NCBI GenBank assembly: GCA_963692955.1
Contig: OY843587.1
Span: forward strand, 930,001 to 994,000
DNA length: 64,000 nt
Source: UBA5158 sp963692955
GTDB lineage: Bacteria > Pseudomonadota > Gammaproteobacteria > DSM-16500
Direction: 5' to 3'
The position numbers were made by a program, and so were the translations under genes. Below are positions 16,485 through 25,691 of the stretch, one piece after another. The notes under the pieces are model-generated. The model saw only the letters and a list, made by a program, of their open reading frames with translations. It did not search any database and had not been told where the DNA came from. How positions within the stretch are numbered: position 1 is the stretch's first letter; each line of letters starts with the position of its first letter.

Positions 16485-19250
16485 TTATAACGATGAAATT
16501 TTTTCGAGTTGCGTTTGCAGTTTTTCCATTGTGATCTTTAACTCACTCAAGCGGCCCCGTTCTTTTTCGACGACGTCGCTGGGAGCGCGTTCGACGAAGC
16601 TAGGGTTTTGTAATTTGTTTTCCGCGTTTTCCGCTTCTTTAATTAATTTTGCGATTTCTCTTTGCAAGCGCGCGGATTCTTCTTTCTTGTCGATCAAGCC
16701 GGCCATCGGAATTAAAATTTCCAAATCACCGACTAAAGCAGTCGCGGATTCTGGAATGTCATCGGTGGCTGCTAACCACTGTACCGATTCAAATTTCGCA
16801 AGCGTCGTTATTAAATGCTGATTGGCGGCAAAAAGTTTTTTATCTTGCGCGTTACCTTTGTTAAATAAGATCGGCAACGGTTTGCCCGGCGCGATATTCA
16901 TTTCACTGCGGATCGTGCGCACCGCGACGATGATATCTTTCACCCAAGCTAATTCCGCATCAATCGCCGCGTCTTGTAATTTAGCGTTTGCTTGCGGATA
17001 GATTTGCGTCAGCAGCGTTTCACCTTTCACACCCGCTAGCGGCGCGATACGCTGCCAAATTTCTTCAGTGATAAACGGCATGACCGGATGCATCAAACGT
17101 AACAGAGTTTCAAATACTGTGACTAACGTATGCCGCGTTCCGCGTAATGCTTCGGGCGTACTGGTCGTCGCAGTCAAAATGGGCTTTGATAATTCTAAAT
17201 ACCAATCGCATAATTCATTCCACGTAAATTCATACAAGGTTTGCGCGACTAAATCGAAACGATATTCCGCCAAGGCTTTTTCTACGTCAGTAATCGTCGT
17301 TTGCAAGCGGGATAAAATCCATTTGTCCGGTAACGCGAGCGTCATAGTTTTGTTATCAACGCCCGTGTCTTGACCCTCGGTATTCATCATCACATACCGC
17401 GCGGCATTCCAAATTTTATTACAGAAATTGCGGTAGCCATCCAAGCGGCCTAAATCAAAACGGATTTCGCGGCCATAAGACGCCAACGCGCAAAAAGTAA
17501 AACGCAATGCGTCAGTGCCATGCGCAGGAATCCCTTGCGGATAATGTTTCGCGGTAGTTTTCTCGATTTTCTGCGCCATGGCGGGTTGCATTAAGCCATA
17601 GGTGCGTTTCGCGGTTAATTCATCAAGCGTGATGCCATCTATCAAATCGATAGGATCTAACACGTTGCCTTTGGTCTTTGACATCTTTTGCCCGTCGGCG
17701 TCGCGGATTAAGCCGTGCAGATAGACGGCTTTGAAGGGCACTTGTTTTTTGAATTTCAAACCCATCATGATCATGCGCGCGACCCAAAAGAAAATAATAT
17801 CGAAGCCAGTGACTAACACATTCGATGGGTAAAACTTTTTGAGTTGCGGTGTTTCTTCGGGCCAGCCTTGCGTGGACATCGGCCATAATGCGGATGAGAA
17901 CCAAGTGTCTAACACGTCTTCGTCTTGTCTTAATATCACATCCGTGGAAAGTTTATGCCGCGCGCGCACGTCTGCTTCATCATGACCGACATAAGTGATG
18001 CCATCCGTATCGTACCAAGCAGGAATTCGATGTCCCCACCATAATTGCCGGCTGATACACCAATCTTCAATATTGTTTAGCCATTGGAAATAAGTTTTTT
18101 CCCAAGTATCAGGAATGAATTTGATTTCGCCGTTGGCAACGGCTTTAATGGCGGGCTCGGCGAGTGGTTGCATTTTCATGTACCACTGTTCGGTGAGATA
18201 AGGTTCGATCACGACGCCCGAACGGTCGCCGCGCGGCACTTTCAAAATATGTTTGTCGATTTTCTCTATTAAACCCAACGCTTCCAAATCATCTAAAATA
18301 ATTTTGCGCGCTTTGTCACGTTCCATGCCGCGATATTTTTCCGGCACGTTATCATTTAAACGTGCGTCGGGTGTTAAGATATTAATCGGTGATAATTGAT
18401 GGCGCTGACCGACGGCGTAGTCGTTAAAGTCATGCGCAGGCGTGATCTTCACGCAGCCGCTGCCGAAATCTTTTTCGACGTAATCATCTGCTATGACGGG
18501 GATCGTCCGGCCGGTCAATGGCAATTGTAATTGCTTGCCGATTAAATGCTGATAGCGCTCGTCACTGGGATTCACCGCGACGGCTACGTCACCTAATAAA
18601 GTTTCAGGGCGGGTGGTGGCGACGGTCAAACTGTCTTGGCTATCAGTGAAAGGGTAACGAATATGCCAAAGCTTGCCTTCTTCCTCAGTGCTAATAACTT
18701 CTAAATCGGAAATCGCTGTCAGTAATTTCGGGTCCCAGTTCACTAAGCGGTTGCCGCGATAAATTAATTGATCGTCGTATAAACGCACAAACGCTGCCGT
18801 CACCGCGCGCGACATGTTGGCATCCATCGTAAAGCGTTCACTTTCCCAACTTAACGATGCGCCTAAGCGGCGTAATTGACGCGTAATGTTGCCGCCTGAT
18901 TCATGTTTCCAATCCCAGATTTTTTCGATAAATTTTTCACGGCCTAAAGCTTGGCGCGTGTTATTTTCCGCAAGTAATTGGCGTTCGACTACCATTTGGG
19001 TCGCTATTCCCGCGTGATCGCTGCCAGCTTGCCACAAAGTGGCATAGCCGCGCATACGGTGATAGCGAATTAAAATATCCGCTAGCGTCGTGCCAAACCC
19101 GTGTCCCATGTGTAGACTGCCGGTGACATTGGGTGGTGGTAACATGATCGCGTAAGGCTGACCGTCACCCTGCGGCGCAAAATAATTTTTTTGTTCCCAA
19201 ATTTGATACCAATGCTGCTCGATGGCTTGCGGGTTATAAACTTTTTCCAT
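16485..19250 (-). CDS. valS: Valine--tRNA ligase
   Basis: This 921-residue class I synthetase charges tRNA-Val. PPPNVTGSLHMGHGFG carries the HIGH motif and GQKMSKTKGNV carries KMSKS. The editing (CP1) domain lies between, with the TTRPETLLGDVAV block. The C-terminal about 70 residues form the coiled coil typical of ValRS that contacts tRNA. The gene starts five bases after holC and completes a pepA-holC-valS operon. Confidence 0.98.
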   Translation of the reverse strand: MEKVYNPQAIEQHWYQIWEQKNYFAPQGDGQPYAIMLPPPNVTGSLHMGHGFGTTLADILIRYHRMRGYATLWQAGSDHAGIATQMVVERQLLAENNTRQALGREKFIEKIWDWKHESGGNITRQLRRLGASLSWESERFTMDANMSRAVTAAFVRLYDDQLIYRGNRLVNWDPKLLTAISDLEVISTEEEGKLWHIRYPFTDSQDSLTVATTRPETLLGDVAVAVNPSDERYQHLIGKQLQLPLTGRTIPVIADDYVEKDFGSGCVKITPAHDFNDYAVGQRHQLSPINILTPDARLNDNVPEKYRGMERDKARKIILDDLEALGLIEKIDKHILKVPRGDRSGVVIEPYLTEQWYMKMQPLAEPAIKAVANGEIKFIPDTWEKTYFQWLNNIEDWCISRQLWWGHRIPAWYDTDGITYVGHDEADVRARHKLSTDVILRQDEDVLDTWFSSALWPMSTQGWPEETPQLKKFYPSNVLVTGFDIIFFWVARMIMMGLKFKKQVPFKAVYLHGLIRDADGQKMSKTKGNVLDPIDLIDGITLDELTAKRTYGLMQPAMAQKIEKTTAKHYPQGIPAHGTDALRFTFCALASYGREIRFDLGRLDGYRNFCNKIWNAARYVMMNTEGQDTGVDNKTMTLALPDKWILSRLQTTITDVEKALAEYRFDLVAQTLYEFTWNELCDWYLELSKPILTATTSTPEALRGTRHTLVTVFETLLRLMHPVMPFITEEIWQRIAPLAGVKGETLLTQIYPQANAKLQDAAIDAELAWVKDIIVAVRTIRSEMNIAPGKPLPILFNKGNAQDKKLFAANQHLITTLAKFESVQWLAATDDIPESATALVGDLEILIPMAGLIDKKEESARLQREIAKLIKEAENAENKLQNPSFVERAPSDVVEKERGRLSELKITMEKLQTQLEKISSL

Positions 19251-19255
19251 AGATA

Positions 19256-19693
19256 TTATTCGACTGTTTGTAATTTATGAATGTTAATCGGATGGCCATC
19301 CGCGCGATATTGTTTGTAATGCTCGCGGCCTGCGGCTTGAATTTCGGCGTCATTAGAAATAACTTCCAGCACGCGCGCGAATTGCGGATAAAAAGCGGGT
19401 ACGGTGAGACTGAGATTGATAAGAATGTCGCGCTGCTTGTCGGGCGTGACCGCGAAGCCAATTTGAATCGGGGGCGCGGGTTCCGGGCCGTCGCCATACA
19501 AATTATGCGGTAAAAAACTATCTTCACGGTACGTCCACAACATTTCATCTAATTGGTGCGCCGTGTTTTGTGTATCGGCGTGCACGTAGATCCGGTGCCG
19601 ATTTTTATAAGCTTTTTCAATTAGGCGGCAGGTCAAACGCAAACGCGCGTTGCCTTGGCTTTCTTCAATAATATAAAAATCAAATGTCGGCAT
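19256..19693 (-). CDS. holC: DNA polymerase III subunit chi
   Basis: This 145-residue chi subunit links the clamp loader to SSB through psi. The start (PTFDFYIIEE), the EKAYKNRHRIYVHADT segment and the LDEMLWTYREDSFLPHNL block with PPIQIG are standard chi features. It lies between pepA and valS with gaps of five bases on each side, the order seen in many gammaproteobacteria. Confidence 0.94.
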   Translation of the reverse strand: MPTFDFYIIEESQGNARLRLTCRLIEKAYKNRHRIYVHADTQNTAHQLDEMLWTYREDSFLPHNLYGDGPEPAPPIQIGFAVTPDKQRDILINLSLTVPAFYPQFARVLEVISNDAEIQAAGREHYKQYRADGHPINIHKLQTVE

Positions 19694-19698
19694 AGGAA

Positions 19699-21198
19699 TT
19701 ACTTAGTTTTTTTTTCGCTGCGATTAATTAAATATTGCGTTAGCAATGGCACCGGCCGTCCGGTCGCGTAACGTTCCAGGCCCATCATCATGGCCGCGGT
19801 GCCGGCGACATCCAAGTGTGCCCACGCGAATTTTTTCGCGAAACGCGACAGAAAACACGCGGCGGTAATCGTGCCCGCGCCTTTGCCGCCCGTATTGACG
19901 ATATCGGCGAAGGGCGACCGGATTTGTTCTTGGTATTCATCCCATAACGGCAGCGGCCACGCCCGGTCATAGGTTTCGTTGCCGGCGTCCAGCAATTCTT
20001 GCGCGAGCGCGTCGTTATTCGCGACTAACCCGGTGGCGTGATGTCCTAACGCCACGACCACCGCGCCGGTCAAGGTCGCGATGTCAATGACGGCGGCGGG
20101 TTTGTAACGCTCGGTGTAAGTCAATGCATCACATAATACCAGACGGCCTTCCGCATCGGTATTAAGAATTTCGACATTAATTCCTGACATGGTTTTCACT
20201 ATGTCTTCCGGCTTGCTGGCGCTACCGCCCGGCATATTTTCCGCGACGGCTAAAATGCCGACGACGTGAATCGGCAGTTTCAAATCCGCGACCGCTTGCA
20301 ACGTGCCTAACACCGTCGCGGCGCCACACATATCGTATTTCATGCCGATCATGGCGTCGGACGGCTTCAAGGAAATACCACCGGTGTCGAAGGTGATGCC
20401 TTTACCGACTAAGGCGACCGGCGCTTGTTTTTTGCTGCTGCCTTTGTATTCCAGCGCGACCAATTTAGCGGCTTGCCGGCTGCCTTTCGTGACGGATAAG
20501 AAAGCGCCCATGCCAAGCTTTTGCATGTCTTTTTCTTCTAACACTTTCACCGTGATCGAGCGGTAGCGTTGCGCGAGTTTTTTCGCGGCGTCAGCCAGGT
20601 AGGAGGGCGTGCAAATATTGCTGGGCGTATTCGCTAAATTTTTTGTTAAAGTCACGCCGTCCGCGATCGCAATCGCTTGATTTAAAGCGGTTTGAGCGGT
20701 TTTTAAATCTTTCTTGTCGCTCACGGCAAACGTCATTTGTTTCAATTTCAGCGGCGGTGACTTTTGGCTTTTATACTCATCGAACTGGTAAAGCGTCGCG
20801 GCGCTAACTTGCACCGCTTGCTTAATTTTCGCTGGTAAATCCAACTTTTCAACGTGTAATTCAGGTAAAAAGCTAATAAGATGGGTGGCGCTGGCATTCT
20901 GTACGGTTTTAATACTCGCCGCGTTAATCTTACGGAAATCGCGTATGTTAAGCGTGGTATTGGCGCCGCAGCCGACTAACAAGACTTGGGCTTTGTAAGC
21001 GGGCACACTTAATAATAAAAATGCTTCGCCGCATTTACCGCTAAAATCGCCATTTTTAAGGATTTTACTGAGGAAGCCGCCACTTTTTTTATCGATACGT
21101 TTAGCGGCAGGGGAGAGTTCTCCTTGTTCAAACACGCCAATAATCAAGGTCACTTTGGCTTGGTTTTCCAGATCGCCTGATTGTATGGTAAATTTCAT
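19699..21198 (-). CDS. pepA: Leucyl aminopeptidase (PepA/M17 family)
   Basis: The 499-residue protein is a two-metal M17 aminopeptidase. GKGITFDTGGISLKP, the KYDMCGAA metal block and NTDAEGRLVL are the diagnostic motifs, all in the C-terminal catalytic half. A longer frame runs to 21261, but the ATG at 21198 has a perfect AGGAGCT at the right distance and gives the usual MKFTIQ-type N-terminus. Some PepA proteins also bind DNA as XerC/D accessory factors; that cannot be judged here. It is divergent from lptF. Confidence 0.95.
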   Translation of the reverse strand: MKFTIQSGDLENQAKVTLIIGVFEQGELSPAAKRIDKKSGGFLSKILKNGDFSGKCGEAFLLLSVPAYKAQVLLVGCGANTTLNIRDFRKINAASIKTVQNASATHLISFLPELHVEKLDLPAKIKQAVQVSAATLYQFDEYKSQKSPPLKLKQMTFAVSDKKDLKTAQTALNQAIAIADGVTLTKNLANTPSNICTPSYLADAAKKLAQRYRSITVKVLEEKDMQKLGMGAFLSVTKGSRQAAKLVALEYKGSSKKQAPVALVGKGITFDTGGISLKPSDAMIGMKYDMCGAATVLGTLQAVADLKLPIHVVGILAVAENMPGGSASKPEDIVKTMSGINVEILNTDAEGRLVLCDALTYTERYKPAAVIDIATLTGAVVVALGHHATGLVANNDALAQELLDAGNETYDRAWPLPLWDEYQEQIRSPFADIVNTGGKGAGTITAACFLSRFAKKFAWAHLDVAGTAAMMMGLERYATGRPVPLLTQYLINRSEKKTK

Positions 21199-21290
21199 GT
21201 TAGCTCCTACGTTAGGTTTTTTATATAATGCTAAGTTTACTGAAAAAATTAGGTTTGTCATCTGCGGTCTTTAAGGTGGTTTAACGTCTC

Positions 21291-22403
21291 GTGATCATTT
21301 CCCGGTATTTAATCAAAGAAGTCATGGCGGCGCTGTCAGCGGTGACCGTGATCTTGTTACTTATTTTTCTCAGTAATCAGCTGGTCCGTTATCTCAGTTA
21401 CGCGGCGACGGGAAAGATCGCGGCGAACTTAGTCATGCAATTACTGGGGTTTGAAATTCCTTATTTATTGGCCTTATTGCTGCCGCTAGGTTTATACCTG
21501 GGCATCATGCTGGCCTACGGGCGTCTTTACGCCGACAGTGAAATGCCGGTGATGAATGCGAGCGGTCTCGGGATTAAGCGCTTAATCGTTATTACTAGCG
21601 TGATGGCGGTGATCGTGGCGAGCGTGGTGACGATATTGATGCTATGGGTCAATCCCATGATCGCGCAGCAAAAAGAGAAACGCTTGAGTCAAGATAATCT
21701 CTTAAGCACGCTGCGGCCGGGACGCTTTCAAGTCATGAGCGGCGGCCGGCGCGTGATTTACGTCGAAAACATCACGCGTGACCGCAAGCAAGCGACGAAT
21801 TTATTTATCGCGGAAGAAAATAAAAAATCCGCCGAAGACACTAGCAACCCCTGGGTCGTCGTGTCGGCGGCGAAAGGTTATCAAGCGAAATACCCGAATG
21901 ATCAAGATGACTTCATTGTGTCTACCGATGGTTACCGTTATGAAGGCACGCCTGGATTAAATGCGTTTAAAATAATTGGTTTTAAAAAATATGCGGTGCG
22001 CGTGCCGCAACCGCCGTTGAACGCGCACGAAGAACAAGAAGCGGTGCCGACGCTGAAATTATTTCAAGATTATCAAAACGCCGCCTCGAAAGCGGAACTG
22101 CAATGGCGATTAGCGCTGCCGATTTCGGCGCTGTTGTTAGCGCTGCTCGCGATTCCATTATCGCAAGTGCGGCCGCGGCAGGGGCGTTATTCGCATATTT
22201 TACCGGCGATTTTGCTGTATATCGTCTATGTGAATTTATTATTTATCGCGCGCAATTGGCTCGAACAAAATATCGCGCTGGGCGGTTTAGGTATTTGGTG
22301 GGTGCATGGTTTACTGCTAGCGTTGGCGCTATTGCTATTGTTCACGCAGCGTTATTTCCAACTGCGTCCTTTCCCTTTTTCAAAAGCGGCGCGCGCGTCA
22401 TGA
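21291..22403 (+). CDS. lptF: LPS export ABC transporter permease LptF
   Basis: This 370-residue inner-membrane permease works with LptG and the LptB ATPase to extract lipopolysaccharide from the inner membrane. Transmembrane segments lie near residues 12-32, 53-73, 97-118 and in the last 100 residues, with the periplasmic beta-jellyroll between. I accept a GTG start because it gives the conserved IISRYLIKEV opening and there is no ATG nearby. Its TGA overlaps the lptG ATG (ATGA). Confidence 0.94.
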   Translation: MIISRYLIKEVMAALSAVTVILLLIFLSNQLVRYLSYAATGKIAANLVMQLLGFEIPYLLALLLPLGLYLGIMLAYGRLYADSEMPVMNASGLGIKRLIVITSVMAVIVASVVTILMLWVNPMIAQQKEKRLSQDNLLSTLRPGRFQVMSGGRRVIYVENITRDRKQATNLFIAEENKKSAEDTSNPWVVVSAAKGYQAKYPNDQDDFIVSTDGYRYEGTPGLNAFKIIGFKKYAVRVPQPPLNAHEEQEAVPTLKLFQDYQNAASKAELQWRLALPISALLLALLAIPLSQVRPRQGRYSHILPAILLYIVYVNLLFIARNWLEQNIALGGLGIWWVHGLLLALALLLLFTQRYFQLRPFPFSKAARAS

Positions 22404-23467
22404 AAATTTTACAACGTTACATCGCGAAAACGGTGATTTCCGCTACCGCGTTAGTCTTATTGATGATGGTCGCGTTAGTATTCATTATTAATTTATTAGA
22501 TGAATTGCGCGACGTCGGCACCGGCGATTATGGTTTTTTACCAGCGTTGATTCATGTCTTGCTGGAATTGCCGCATCAATTATACCAATATTTTCCGATG
22601 CTAGTGTTGATGGGTGGCGTGATTGGTTTGGGGATTTTAGCGTCGCATCAAGAGTTAATGGTGATGCGCACGGCGGGATTTTCGGTGCGTAAAATCGCGA
22701 ATTCGATGTTCGCGGCGGCGTTGATATTAATTTTTATCGCCACGGGTTTGGGCGAGTGGATCGGTCCAAAAGGTTTTTACGCGGCGGAAAAACGCAAGCA
22801 AAGCGAACAAAGCGGCGGGCAAGCGGTGGCGACGACGTCGGGCACGTGGATCCACGAAGGCGATAATTTTTTACATATCACGCGCGTGATTAGTTCGCAC
22901 CATTTAGAAGGCGTGACCCGTTATCAATTCGATAACGCGCATCGCTTACTCGCGGCTTATTACGTAAAGTCGTTAGAAATGACCGATAAAAAATGGCACG
23001 CGGTGGGCGCGGTAAAAACGACTTTTAATCAAAACCAGATTATCAGCCAAGCGTTAGACGAAAGCGCTTGGGACTTGCTGCTTAATCCTAACTTGATCAG
23101 TATTGGGTTGATTCAACCGCCGCAAATGTCACTGCCGTCATTGCGCGCCTACGCCAATCATTTATCTAAAAATGGTTTACAAGCGGGTGAGTTTCAGTGG
23201 GAATTTTGGAAGCGGATTTTTCAACCGTTGACGACGTTGGTGATGATTTTGCTGGCTATTCCTTTTGTAATGCGTTCGTCACGTTCGGTGACGATGGGGT
23301 GGCGCGTGTTGTTTGGCATTACGATTGGTTTTACTTTTTATATTTTGAATGGGTTTTTAGGGCAATTTAGTATTGTGTTTCAAGTTTCGCCGGTAATTGC
23401 GGCGTTGTTTCCGACTTTGTTGTTTGCGGTGTTGGGATATACATTGGCGGTTAAATTAAAGAATTAA
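22400..23467 (+). CDS. lptG: LPS export ABC transporter permease LptG
   Basis: The 355-residue partner of LptF has the same layout: transmembrane segments at about 10-33, 60-84 and 98-118, a periplasmic domain, and three more segments after about 265. The start MKILQRYIAKTVI is typical. An open frame extends 99 codons upstream inside lptF, but the ATG at 22400, overlapping the lptF stop as ATGA, is the real start. Confidence 0.94.
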   Translation: MKILQRYIAKTVISATALVLLMMVALVFIINLLDELRDVGTGDYGFLPALIHVLLELPHQLYQYFPMLVLMGGVIGLGILASHQELMVMRTAGFSVRKIANSMFAAALILIFIATGLGEWIGPKGFYAAEKRKQSEQSGGQAVATTSGTWIHEGDNFLHITRVISSHHLEGVTRYQFDNAHRLLAAYYVKSLEMTDKKWHAVGAVKTTFNQNQIISQALDESAWDLLLNPNLISIGLIQPPQMSLPSLRAYANHLSKNGLQAGEFQWEFWKRIFQPLTTLVMILLAIPFVMRSSRSVTMGWRVLFGITIGFTFYILNGFLGQFSIVFQVSPVIAALFPTLLFAVLGYTLAVKLKN

Positions 23468-23476
23468 AGCTTCTCA

Positions 23477-23503
23477 CGTAGGTTGGGCAGAGCAAGCGAA
23501 GTC
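23477..23503. repeat. Half copy of the GTAGGTTGGGC repeat
   Basis: CGTAGGTTGGGC followed by AGAGCAAGCGAAG matches the left arm of the palindromic element at 25627-25673, but the right arm is missing. It follows the lptG stop by 10 bp. The following stretch to 23694 has only a weak ATTCGGT...ACCGAAT inverted repeat (23602-23634) and no gene. Confidence 0.6.
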
Positions 23504-23694
23504 ATGCACATCCATGCGCGCGTCTGTCCTCATTAAGAATCTGGGAAGTTATAACATTGTTTACCTTTAAGATGGAAACGAGCTGATAAAATTAAGTACA
23601 TATTCGGTAAATATTGGAATCATATCAACCGAATTTGTGATTGCTATCAATTTTAGTGCAACTATTGTGAATATTCTTACGCGAGCGCGCAAAC

Positions 23695-23727
23695 GTTAAG
23701 CTTCCATTAAGCTTTCTAGCCTATATT
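23695..23727 (+). promoter_or_regulatory. PmrA-box-like promoter of the carrier-like gene
   Basis: A perfect 8-bp direct repeat TTAAGCTT-N3-TTAAGCTT (23696-23703, 23707-23714) gives TTAA half-sites one helical turn apart. Eleven bases after the second TTAA comes TATATT (23722-23727) as a -10. The same spacing is found before the 562-residue gene at 16273-16305. The repeat matches the remembered PmrA consensus TTAATATT at six of eight positions. Predicted transcription start is near 23734, leaving a leader of about 45 bases. Confidence 0.45.
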
Positions 23728-23778
23728 TCCCTTTTGAAAATAATAAGAAGTCACCCAACAAAAAATGAGGAAAACAAC

Positions 23779-24867
23779 TTGTTGTCATCCGACAGAAAAC
23801 CAATTCCGGAAAGTATCCGTAAGACAGGATTATTTTATCCCAGCGACGCGTGGCGTGAAGCTTTTAACGAAGTGGCGGCTGAATCTGTTAAGGCTACAGC
23901 TCCTCCTCTAGTTATATCTAGCAAACCTAAATATGCCGACCCCATGCGCGGCTTTTTCGAAGGTTTAATCATCGGCGCGTTTTTACCTTGCGTGACACGG
24001 CCGTTAGATAAATTGCAAGTCGTCGTGAATACCACGCCCGATAAAATTACTTGGAACGCTACCGTCACCGTCATGCGTGACAAACCTTACAAAGGCTTAG
24101 GTTTCAGAATCATCACCAATACGATTCGCAACACCACAATATTTTATACCATGCCCGTCGCGCAAAATTGGTTGCAGCAAAGCGGTTACTCGCAAGACAC
24201 GAGTGAAAAAGCCGCGCCTGCGGTCGCGGGTGCGTTGTGCGGCGCATTGATGGCGCCGTACACGATAATTGATCAACGTTATCAAGTCTCTGGCAACGCG
24301 ACTTGGAATGATGTTTGGAAAAAAATCTCGCGCGTTGAATTTAAAAGAATGCTGCCGGTGGCGTTTACGTTTGGGATTGTGACCGACATGACATTTTGGA
24401 CTATCTATTCCAAACTTATTAAAGATGTCGAAAAGCAATTATGTATCGTCAAACAAAAAGATTCGTTAACAAAATTATGGGAAGAATTAGGTGTAGGTGC
24501 GTTCGCTTGCGCGCTGACATTACCCTTTTCGTTTCCCATCCATGCGTTGCAAATACGCTTAATAAATGCTTCGCAGTTAACCTTCAAAAAAGATTTTCAG
24601 GCTGCGCTAAATTTTTCGGGTTTAGATATTTTACGAAAACATTATTACCGCGGATTTCTCACCGGATTAGCGCGCATGACGTTAGCAATGAGTGTTTTGA
24701 ATGGATTAAAATACACCGCGAACATTATTTATGATAAAGAATTTGCATCGATCACCCACTTCGAAACGGTAAAGTCACAAACTTTTTTTAAACCTTGCGC
24801 GCAGCGCATTGATGCGGTCAGGAAAAATGATGATAACCCTAGTAGTTTACTGAAATACAAAGAATGA
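23779..24867 (+). CDS. Mitochondrial carrier family-like membrane protein
   Basis: This 362-residue protein looks like a bacterial member of the mitochondrial carrier (SLC25) family. It has three consecutive units of about 90 residues, each with a proline-kinked first helix: TRPLDKLQ (P75), APYTIIDQR (P160) and FPIHALQIR (P253). Units one and three also have the loop motif aromatic-basic-Gly: PYKGLGFR (103-110) and YYRGFL (289-294). Only the first keeps the acidic PxD signature; the others are degenerate, so transport is not certain. In Legionella the LncP effector is such a carrier and acts in host mitochondria. I choose the TTG at 23779, preceded by GAGG at eight bases; a frame extension to TTG 23734 has no ribosome site. 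The stop overlaps the start region of the next gene. Confidence 0.68.
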   Translation: MLSSDRKPIPESIRKTGLFYPSDAWREAFNEVAAESVKATAPPLVISSKPKYADPMRGFFEGLIIGAFLPCVTRPLDKLQVVVNTTPDKITWNATVTVMRDKPYKGLGFRIITNTIRNTTIFYTMPVAQNWLQQSGYSQDTSEKAAPAVAGALCGALMAPYTIIDQRYQVSGNATWNDVWKKISRVEFKRMLPVAFTFGIVTDMTFWTIYSKLIKDVEKQLCIVKQKDSLTKLWEELGVGAFACALTLPFSFPIHALQIRLINASQLTFKKDFQAALNFSGLDILRKHYYRGFLTGLARMTLAMSVLNGLKYTANIIYDKEFASITHFETVKSQTFFKPCAQRIDAVRKNDDNPSSLLKYKE

Positions 24868-24875
24868 GGTCGTTT

Positions 24876-25640
24876 ATGAAAGATATGATAGAAGGACAGG
24901 AAATTAGTGGTATGAATTTAGTTTGTCAACCCAACACCCTAACTATTGAAAGTGACGCGGCTACTTTGTTTGAAGCGGCAGATGCACTCTTACAGGAAGC
25001 GAAAGGTATACATGCGCAAGTTGTTGGAGACCCTGAGTTTTATCGGGAGTTGACACGTACGATCGATAGTTTGGAGACCGCCGTAAGCGAATTACAATCG
25101 TCAAACGATACAGACCTGCAACCAATCAAATTGAAGCTTTTAAATAAGTTTCGTGTACTAGATGTTTTGATATGCGGTGATACAAAGATCTTTACTGAAG
25201 TCAATCATGAAATTGAGCTTGCTATGCAAGCTCTAACAGCGGAGAAAGAAAGGACTGGAAATACTTTTCCAGAGATTGATGCATTAGTGAAGGCAAACTG
25301 CGATCGGTTATTAGCTGCAGCCGGAAAACACTCTATAGCGTCGATCCACGATTACGATCAAAGCTTGCATGATGTTATTGATTTTATGAATAGTATTCCC
25401 GCGCCGGCTGCGCGGCCACTTGATTTAAGTTTATTGGCCATAGGCTGCGTGATGGGTGCGGGTGCTATGTTCGCATTTTTATTGCTAGCCTACCTATTCG
25501 CACGCCCCGGTTGTGTTAGCCGCGTTGGCATTTTTTCTAATAATTATCGCGCAGTGCATAATAGTGATGAGGATGATGATGAAACACTAGAGCTTGAAGG
25601 TATAAAGGGCCCTGAGCAAGCTGCATGTAGGTTGGGGTGA
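24876..25640 (+). CDS. Unrecognised single-span membrane protein coupled to the carrier-like gene
   Basis: No family is recognised. The 254-residue product has a helical, acidic N-terminal region of about 180 residues, one strong membrane segment (about 184-209), and a tail with an acidic run DEDDDETLELE (231-241). The ATG at 24876 has GAGG six bases upstream, which overlaps the stop of the carrier-like gene, so the two are probably cotranslated. An ATG at 24864 overlaps that stop as ATGA and is an alternative. The last codons (CRLG and the TGA) are supplied by a dispersed GTAGGTTGGG repeat, so the original C-terminus may have been changed. Confidence 0.62.
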   Translation: MKDMIEGQEISGMNLVCQPNTLTIESDAATLFEAADALLQEAKGIHAQVVGDPEFYRELTRTIDSLETAVSELQSSNDTDLQPIKLKLLNKFRVLDVLICGDTKIFTEVNHEIELAMQALTAEKERTGNTFPEIDALVKANCDRLLAAAGKHSIASIHDYDQSLHDVIDFMNSIPAPAARPLDLSLLAIGCVMGAGAMFAFLLLAYLFARPGCVSRVGIFSNNYRAVHNSDEDDDETLELEGIKGPEQAACRLG

Positions 25641-25673
25641 GTCCGGCGTTGGGCTGCGCTTAGCCCAACCTAC
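25627..25673. repeat. Complete palindromic GTAGGTTGGG repeat, possible terminator
   Basis: Outer arms GTAGGTTGGG (25627-25636) and CCCAACCTAC (25664-25673) and an inner stem GTTGGGCT/AGCCCAAC around a GCGCTT loop define a full palindromic unit. It lies between the convergent 254-residue gene and gatB and covers the stop codon of the former. No T run follows, so termination would depend on the hairpin alone. Confidence 0.82.
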
Positions 25674-25691
25674 GTGAGATTTGGCGTGAGT

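Noticed and set aside
22103..22399. 99-codon N-terminal extension of lptG
   Set aside because: It overlaps the coding sequence of lptF in another frame; the ATG at 22400 overlaps the lptF stop as ATGA and gives the normal LptG start.
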